Below are positions 43,401-46,489 of a stretch of DNA of 46,489 nucleotides, in pieces. Both the position numbers and the translations under genes were made by a program. The stretch spans positions 1 to 46,489 of the forward strand of contig JAAWAV010000024.1 of assembly GCA_022792335.1 (NCBI GenBank), in the 5' to 3' direction. The stretch's first letter is position 1. The number at the start of each line of letters is the position of its first letter. The stretch comes from Lachnospiraceae bacterium (lineage in GTDB: Bacteria; Bacillota; Clostridia; Lachnospirales; Lachnospiraceae). The notes beneath the pieces were generated by a model. It was not told where the DNA came from. It made no database searches and saw nothing but the letters and a program-made list of their open reading frames with translations.

Positions 43401-43635
43401 CCATATAGCCCTTCATCGTCCGGTAGCGGGGAATCATATCCTTGATCACTCTGGTCAGTACATGGCCGATATGGGGCTTTCCGTTGGCCGTGGGCGGCCC
43501 GTCATAAAAGGTATAGGTCTCCCCTTCTTTTCTTCCGTCAATGCTCTTTTCAAAGATGTCGTTGTCCTTCCAGAACTGCTCGATCTTCTTTTCCCGCTCT
43601 ACAAAATTCAGGTCTGTAGATACTTTCTTATACAT
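40477..43635 (-). CDS. ileS: Isoleucyl-tRNA synthetase
   Basis: 1052 aa class I synthetase that charges tRNA-Ile. HIGH is at 55-58 and KMSKS at 602-606; the editing (CP1) domain lies between (WTTTPWTLPSNIALCVNPDE). A CxxC pair is seen in the insert (ECECGH and CPKCGK). Length and the extended C-terminal region fit the longer IleS2-like form, a form some members of which resist mupirocin; resistance here is not shown. The ATG at 43635 is set by AGGAGG; the in-frame extension to 43803 crosses the T-box terminator and is not coding. It is controlled by the T-box at 43731-44030. Confidence 0.96.
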   Translation of the reverse strand: MYKKVSTDLNFVEREKKIEQFWKDNDIFEKSIDGRKEGETYTFYDGPPTANGKPHIGHVLTRVIKDMIPRYRTMKGYMVPRKAGWDTHGLPVELEVEKMLGLDGKEQIEEYGLEPFIGHCKESVWKYKGMWEDFSGTVGFWADMDDPYVTYHNDFIESEWWALKKIWDRGLLYKGFKIVPYCPRCGTPLSSHEVAQGYKDVKERSAVVRFKVKDEDAYILAWTTTPWTLPSNIALCVNPDEEYAKVKAADGKTYYMATALLDTVLGRLSEEGKPAYEVLETYKGKDLEYKEYEPLFDCAKQVADKQKKKAFFVVCDTYVTLTDGTGVVHIAPAFGEDDARVCRKYGNMPFVQMVDGKGNMTEETPFAGLFVKDADPKVLVWLDERGLLYDAPKFEHSYPHCWRCDTPLIYYARESWFINMTEVKEDLIRNNNTINWIPESIGKGRFGDWLENIQDWGLSRNRYWGTPLNIWECECGHQHSIGSIAELREMSDNCPDEIELHRPFIDDVTITCPKCGKQMKRVPEVIDCWFDSGAMPFAQHHYPFENEELFKAQFPAQFISEAVDQTRGWFYSLLAISTLIFNKAPYENVIVLGHVQDENGQKMSKSKGNAVDPFDALATYGADAIRWYFYINSAPWLPNRFHGKAVMEGQRKFMGTLWNTYAFFVLYANIDGFDATKYSLDYSVLSVMDKWILSKMNTMVKAVDSSLENYRIPEAAKALQEFVDDLSNWYVRRSRERFWAKGMPQDKVNAYMTLYTALVTVSKAAAPMIPFMTEDIYRNLVCSIDEAAPESIHLCDFPVADESHIDKELEDDMEHVLKVVVMGRACRNTANIKNRQPIGRMFVKAPFTLPEFYTEIVADELNVKEVVFADDVREFTTYTFKPQMRTVGPKYGKLLGQIKKELLELDGNAAMEELKAKGFLTMSVAGTEVSLAEEDLLIDMIQKEGYVTEVSGEVTAVLDANLTEELLEEGFVREIISKVQTMRKEAGFEVMDHIHLYQDENDKIAKILKDHTEEIRNEILAEEIYIGKIAGYEKDWNINGERVMLGVEKATV

Positions 43636-43730
43636 GTCATTCCTCCTAAGAATCCTGTGCGTTTTGTCAAGGTATCGCAAAGAACCTGGCAGCGAAAAGC
43701 TGCATGTCTCTTTTTCGCACCTCTGCACAT

Positions 43731-44030
43731 AAAAACGGGCTCCGTCCAGAAAAGGACGAAGCCCGATGTCTCCGCTATACCACCTGTTCTGCATACGCCG
43801 CACTTTAAGCAGTCATACACGCTCCCGATAACGGCGGATCCCGGCACGGCCTACCAAGCCAGGCGTCCCTTTCCGAAACCAGTTTCCCGCTTCCGCCGCC
43901 TTCTGCCATTCAGCCTGCAGCTCCGGAGTGATCTTCAGTACGGCCCTACTCATCCCGGCTTTCCACCGCCGCCGGGTCTCTGGCTCTTTCCTGCCGCCTT
44001 ACTGTCTCCTTCACAGCTTTTTTCGTATGG
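43731..44030 (-). ncRNA. T-box riboswitch of ileS, isoleucine specifier
   Basis: On the minus strand, Stem I has lower pair GGAG/CTCC and a specifier loop reading CTGAAGATCACTCC opposite GACAGTA. This gives GAAG, then specifier ATC (43930-43932), then A, the usual T-box layout; ATC is an isoleucine codon and the next gene is ileS. The distal part of Stem I has AGAGACCCGGC and GGTGGAAAGCCGGG. The T-box sequence AGGTGGTATAGCGGA (about 43772-43786) follows, then a terminator hairpin GGGCTTCGTCC/GGACGGAGCCC with TTTTT (43731-43765). Uncharged tRNA-Ile should favour the antiterminator and switch ileS on. About 95 nt separate the terminator from the ATG. Confidence 0.92.
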
Positions 44031-44035
44031 GTAAT

Positions 44036-44064
44036 ATTATAAATATGAAGAAAAGAAAAGTCAA
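44036..44064 (-). promoter_or_regulatory. Promoter of the ileS T-box leader
   Basis: On the minus strand TTGACT (44059-44064) and TATAAT (44036-44041) have a 17-base spacer, just upstream of the T-box. Confidence 0.85.
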
Positions 44065-44190
44065 GCCTTCTTCTCTAAAACGGCCGTTTGAGCTCTTCCG
44101 GATATGATGCGTCAGGCTTCCTTATCCGTCTTTTACAAGGGGCGCCTCCTTATCCGGGAAAAACTGCCAACATTTCATGTGACAACTTCA

Positions 44191-44219
44191 ATGACAGATG
44201 CCTCGAGGCATGATAAAAT
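44191..44219 (+). promoter_or_regulatory. Promoter with operator-like palindrome in the spacer
   Basis: ATGACA (44191-44196) and TAAAAT (44214-44219) have a 17-base spacer that is almost filled by a perfect 14-bp palindrome, ATGCCTCGAGGCAT (44198-44211). A repressor bound there would block polymerase. About 70 bases further, TCACATTCCCTGTGA (an inverted repeat) is followed by GATAAAATA, the same octamer-like -10 context as in the first copy, and may be a second promoter. Both lead into the dimeric-barrel gene. The region 44065-44190 holds nothing else recognisable. Confidence 0.5.
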
Positions 44220-44317
44220 ATATCCTACCGTTTCTATATCTAAAAAGCAGAGGAATGCGACGCGCTTATGTCACATTCCCTGTGATAAAATAGAGGAAAA
44301 TAAGGGAGGCGTCTCAT

Positions 44318-44665
44318 ATGCCGTTTACGGAAGTATGTATTTATCAAGTCAAACCGCAAAAGGTGGAGGAATTTGAGGCATTGATGCCTGAAGTTAAAAG
44401 CTTTTTGGAAAAACAGAAGGGATTGCTTTTACTTCGGTTTATTAAAAGAGGGTATCGCATCGATATGGAGCAAGTCAAAGAAGGGCTTCCTCCTCTTAAG
44501 CTTACCCGTGTTGTCAAAAGCGTTAAATATGTACTCTATTGGGAATTTGATACAAAAGAAAACTATGGGGCGGCGCAAAAAAGCCTTTATGACAGCTACT
44601 GGAAGTCTATCGAAAAATGTTTGGTCGCTCCGCATGACAAATATCTGGGAGAGGAGTTATTCTGA
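44318..44665 (+). CDS. Small protein, probably dimeric alpha/beta barrel (ABM-like)
   Basis: 115 aa. It begins FTEVCIYQVKPQKVEEFEAL, the first strand and helix pattern of ferredoxin-like dimeric alpha/beta barrel proteins (antibiotic-biosynthesis-monooxygenase type). A later strand YVLYWEFDTKENY fits the same fold. The substrate is unknown; haem- or quinone-related monooxygenases and non-enzymatic stress proteins share the fold. GGGAGG precedes the ATG. Its stop overlaps the ATG of the next remnant gene, and a WYL regulator follows, so it is probably controlled locally. Confidence 0.55.
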   Translation: MPFTEVCIYQVKPQKVEEFEALMPEVKSFLEKQKGLLLLRFIKRGYRIDMEQVKEGLPPLKLTRVVKSVKYVLYWEFDTKENYGAAQKSLYDSYWKSIEKCLVAPHDKYLGEELF

Positions 44666-44797
44666 TGGAAATCGCATACTGTGGATTAAGCTGTAAAGAA
44701 TGTTCCATGCCCTATGTCTGAAGCATATTTAAGGGAGCATTCCAATAATTTGAACACCTTAAAACTTCTTGCCGCTAAATACAAAAAAACAGAGTGA
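44665..44797 (+). pseudogene. DUF3795-like gene remnant
   Basis: An ATG overlapping the previous stop opens MEIAYCGLSCKECSMPYV and then meets a stop. The N-terminal CGLxCxxC pattern is the hallmark of DUF3795 zinc-type proteins. In another frame the sequence continues as SEAYLREHSNNLNTLKLLAA to a stop at 44795-44797, a plausible C-terminal end. A full DUF3795 protein would have roughly 80-150 residues, so an internal deletion with a frame change is likely. Confidence 0.45.
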
Positions 44798-44801
44798 TAT
44801 T

Positions 44802-45707
44802 ATGCAGATAGACAGACTGATTCAAATCGTGTTTCTCCTGTTGAGCCACGAGAATATAACAGCGAGACAACTGGCGAAGGAACTTTGTGTTTCTACTCGT
44901 ACGATATATAGGGACATCAATATTCTTTCAATTGCGGGTATCCCAATCCTGTCACAGAAAGGATATGGCGGGGGACTGTCTCTGCTGCAGGGTTTCTCAC
45001 TGGACAAATCTTATTTTACCCAGACGGAGCAAACGAACATTGTACAGGCGCTGCAAATCCTAAAGTCGTCAAATTATCCTGACGCGGATAAGGCGTTAAA
45101 CAAGGTCGCCGGATTGTTCAGTCACAAATTGCAGTCTCAATGGCTGGAGATCGATTTTTCCTATTGGGGCAGCCCTGAAAAGGAACGGAACAATATTACG
45201 GCGCTGGAACGTGCAATCATCAACAAATATGTGATTACATTCACTTATTTTAATACGGAGCTGACTGTAACCGACCAAATGGTCGAGCCGCTAAAGCTGG
45301 TTTTCAAATCGCACGCCTGGTATCTTGTCGCTTATTCCCAGCGCAGACAGGAGATTCGCACCTATAAAATGTCCCGTATAAGAGATCTTCAAATAACAAA
45401 CCTGTTGTTTGAGCGTGAATTGCCAGAGGATTTTTCCATTACTCCCGCTTACAAGGAAGAATACCATACGCCTCTATTTATACTGCACTTTTCGCAAAAG
45501 ATCGCATATAAGGTTTATGATGAATTTCAGGAGAAATATATTAAAAAGTTAGAGGACGGTACACTGGAAGTAACTTTCCGATATCAGCTGAATGATTGGA
45601 CCTTCCTCTATCTGTTGTCTTTTGGGGAGTATGTTCAAGTTATTGAGCCTGTGGAAGCAAGAAATATTTTAAAAGAAAAGGCGCAAAAGATACTCTCCCT
45701 GTACTGA
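44802..45707 (+). CDS. YafY-type transcriptional regulator with WYL domain
   Basis: 301 aa. The N-terminal HTH_11 helix-turn-helix is at about 1-60 (ENITARQLAKELCVSTRTIY, then RDINILSIAGIPI). The WYL domain is at about 140-220, with HAWYLVAYSQRRQEIRTYKM, and a C-terminal WCX-like extension follows. WYL proteins bind small ligands or nucleic acid and often control nearby stress or defence genes. The ATG at 44802 is used because the homologous N-terminus begins there; its ribosome site is weak. It may act on the palindromic promoter at 44191-44219. Confidence 0.85.
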   Translation: MQIDRLIQIVFLLLSHENITARQLAKELCVSTRTIYRDINILSIAGIPILSQKGYGGGLSLLQGFSLDKSYFTQTEQTNIVQALQILKSSNYPDADKALNKVAGLFSHKLQSQWLEIDFSYWGSPEKERNNITALERAIINKYVITFTYFNTELTVTDQMVEPLKLVFKSHAWYLVAYSQRRQEIRTYKMSRIRDLQITNLLFERELPEDFSITPAYKEEYHTPLFILHFSQKIAYKVYDEFQEKYIKKLEDGTLEVTFRYQLNDWTFLYLLSFGEYVQVIEPVEARNILKEKAQKILSLY

Positions 45708-45774
45708 CGTCCTATCCAAAGTCCTGGGGAAGTGCCTTGCAGGGGCTGAATTTCATCCCTTTTCGACTTTTTAA

Positions 45775-45883
45775 CCCTGACCACTGATATTTGCTTGATT
45801 TTCAAGGCAGACGATGGAGGTGTACCGGACGTACACCGACTAAGGATAACGCAGAAAATCAAGCAAATATCAGTGGTTCAGGG
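45775..45883. repeat. 109-bp nested palindrome
   Basis: The left arm (45775-45803) and right arm (45854-45883) are complementary over 29 bases with a single extra base: CCCTGA then CCACTGATATTTGCTTG and so on. The centre holds a second hairpin GGTGTAC-CGGAC-GTACACC. It has no coding potential. It sits exactly between the WYL gene and the 5'-truncated nuclease fragment, so it may mark a rearrangement or be a dispersed structured repeat. On transcription it would form a very stable hairpin. Confidence 0.8.
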
Positions 45884-45888
45884 CGTGT

Positions 45889-46446
45889 ATGTCCTTGTCA
45901 AGCGACGGTAAAATAGACGATTATATCGCTAAAACATCGTTACTTGATGATTTGGATGTGCAGGCAAGTGATTTACTGCAGGCAAATGGAATTATTTGGG
46001 TAGAGGGGCCGTCTGACAGGGTATACATGAAACGGTGGCTGGAAATTTTTGGAGGAGAGGAATTGAAGGAAGGACGCGATTATCAGATAGTATATTACGG
46101 GGGACGCTTGCTGGCACATTATTCTGCAGATGATGAACAAAAAGAATTAATGAATGTATTGATCACAAATCGTAATGCTGCGATTGTTATGGATAGTGAT
46201 AAGCGCAGTAAATATTCACATATTAACGATACAAAAAAGAGAGTCAAAGAAGAATTTGAACAGCATCCGGCTTTCAGCTGGATTACTCAAGGGAAGGAAA
46301 TCGAAAATTACATTCCATATTTGGCAATCGAACAGGCAGTTCATAAAACTCTGGGCAGACAATGTGGGCAATATGGATTGTTTCCGGAATATATAAAACA
46401 GGTATATCCGGGAGTATCCCAAAGTTTGTGTAAACCTCCAAACTGA
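45889..46446 (+). pseudogene. OLD-family nuclease fragment (TOPRIM part only)
   Basis: The 185-codon frame has GIIWVEGPSDRVYMKRWLEIF near residues 33-54 and AIVMDSDKRSKYS near 98-110. These are the Glu motif and DxD motif of the TOPRIM domain in OLD-type ATP-dependent endonucleases. The AAA/ABC-ATPase half that should precede it (about 350-400 residues) is absent: the frame opens 6 bases after the palindrome with no ribosome site. The 3' end runs into an inverted repeat (46432-46477), and its last residues CKPPN come from that repeat. The base composition is more AT-rich than in the core region. It is therefore broken on both sides and probably inactive. OLD nucleases act in phage defence. 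Confidence 0.7.
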
Positions 46447-46477
46447 TGTAAGATAAGATTACTCAGTTTGGAGGTTT
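46432..46477. repeat. 15-bp perfect inverted repeat at probable mobile-element edge
   Basis: AAACCTCCAAACTGA (46432-46446) and TCAGTTTGGAGGTTT (46463-46477) are separated by 16 bases. It begins inside the nuclease fragment and ends 4 bases before a new ATG. The right arm contains the GGAGG ribosome site for that ATG, so the hairpin could hide it. Confidence 0.65.
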
Positions 46478-46481
46478 TATT

Positions 46482-46489
46482 ATGGCAAG
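46482..46489 (+). CDS. Start of an unknown gene leaving the right edge
   Basis: ATG GCA AG follows GGAGG by 7 bases. Only two full codons (Met-Ala) are visible. Its position at the end of an inverted repeat that interrupts the nuclease fragment suggests a transposase or recombinase, but this cannot be shown from the window. Confidence 0.25.

Noticed and set aside
43636..43803. N-terminal extension of IleS by 56 residues
   Set aside because: The extension would run through the T-box terminator and antiterminator; the ATG at 43635 has the AGGAGG site and matches family N-termini.

Overview
The window looks like a chromosomal segment of a Lachnospiraceae-type Firmicute (Clostridia). Support comes from gene content rather than a marker gene: a reverse-type rubrerythrin beside a PerR-type Fur regulator, a single-chain PurL, a T-box in front of ileS, a BspA-like leucine-rich-repeat surface protein with an SPQTG sorting signal next to a class B sortase, and a Tad pilus locus with Flp1-like and DUF5702-like members typical of this group. 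Almost everything from 1 to 44 kb is on the minus strand; the plus-strand exceptions are a tRNA, an alpha/beta hydrolase, a CPBP protease and the right-hand accessory end.

Layout. 1-0.3 kb: start of a transposase-like gene leaving the left edge, and its upstream region. 0.3-1.4 kb: rubrerythrin and perR (oxidative stress), each with a near-consensus promoter. 1.5-1.7 kb: tRNA-Val(GAC) with promoter and terminator. 1.7-6.4 kb: ketopantoate-reductase-like enzyme, P-type Ca2+ ATPase, divergent HSL-type hydrolase. 6.6-10.4 kb: purL. 10.5-32.3 kb: one co-directional block of 16 genes that reads as a Tad (tight adherence) pilus and surface-anchoring operon. In transcription order it encodes TadZ-like, TadA ATPase, DUF6382-FHA protein, TadB, TadC, Flp1-like pilin, TadE-like pseudopilin, a large TadG/DUF5702-like protein, a second TadE-like protein, prepilin peptidase, a WG-repeat membrane protein, a 55-aa membrane protein, a transmembrane Ser/Thr kinase with a propeller-like outer domain, an SPQTG-anchored LRR protein, an O-antigen-ligase-family membrane protein and sortase B. 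A consensus promoter (32303-32331) precedes the block and a hairpin (10382-10416) follows it. Upstream lies a 470-aa XRE-type regulator with its own promoter and a structured leader.

34-44 kb: CPBP protease, a sigma-70-like protein without region 4, a cluster of GC-rich inverted and direct repeats, mgtE behind a leader of about 450 nt, glycogen phosphorylase, and ileS controlled by a clear T-box with an ATC (Ile) specifier. 44.1-46.5 kb: a small accessory operon (dimeric-barrel protein, DUF3795 remnant, WYL regulator), then a long palindrome, a fragment of an OLD-type TOPRIM nuclease missing both ends, and what appears to be the edge of another mobile element. This end is AT-richer and shows gene decay.

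The most interesting part is the Tad operon. It carries both a phosphothreonine-reading domain (FHA) and a membrane Ser/Thr kinase, and ends in a sortase with a probable cognate substrate. This suggests a phosphorylation-responsive pilus and surface-display machine, with pilus assembly, signalling and wall anchoring made from one transcript. That interpretation is inference from gene order and domains.
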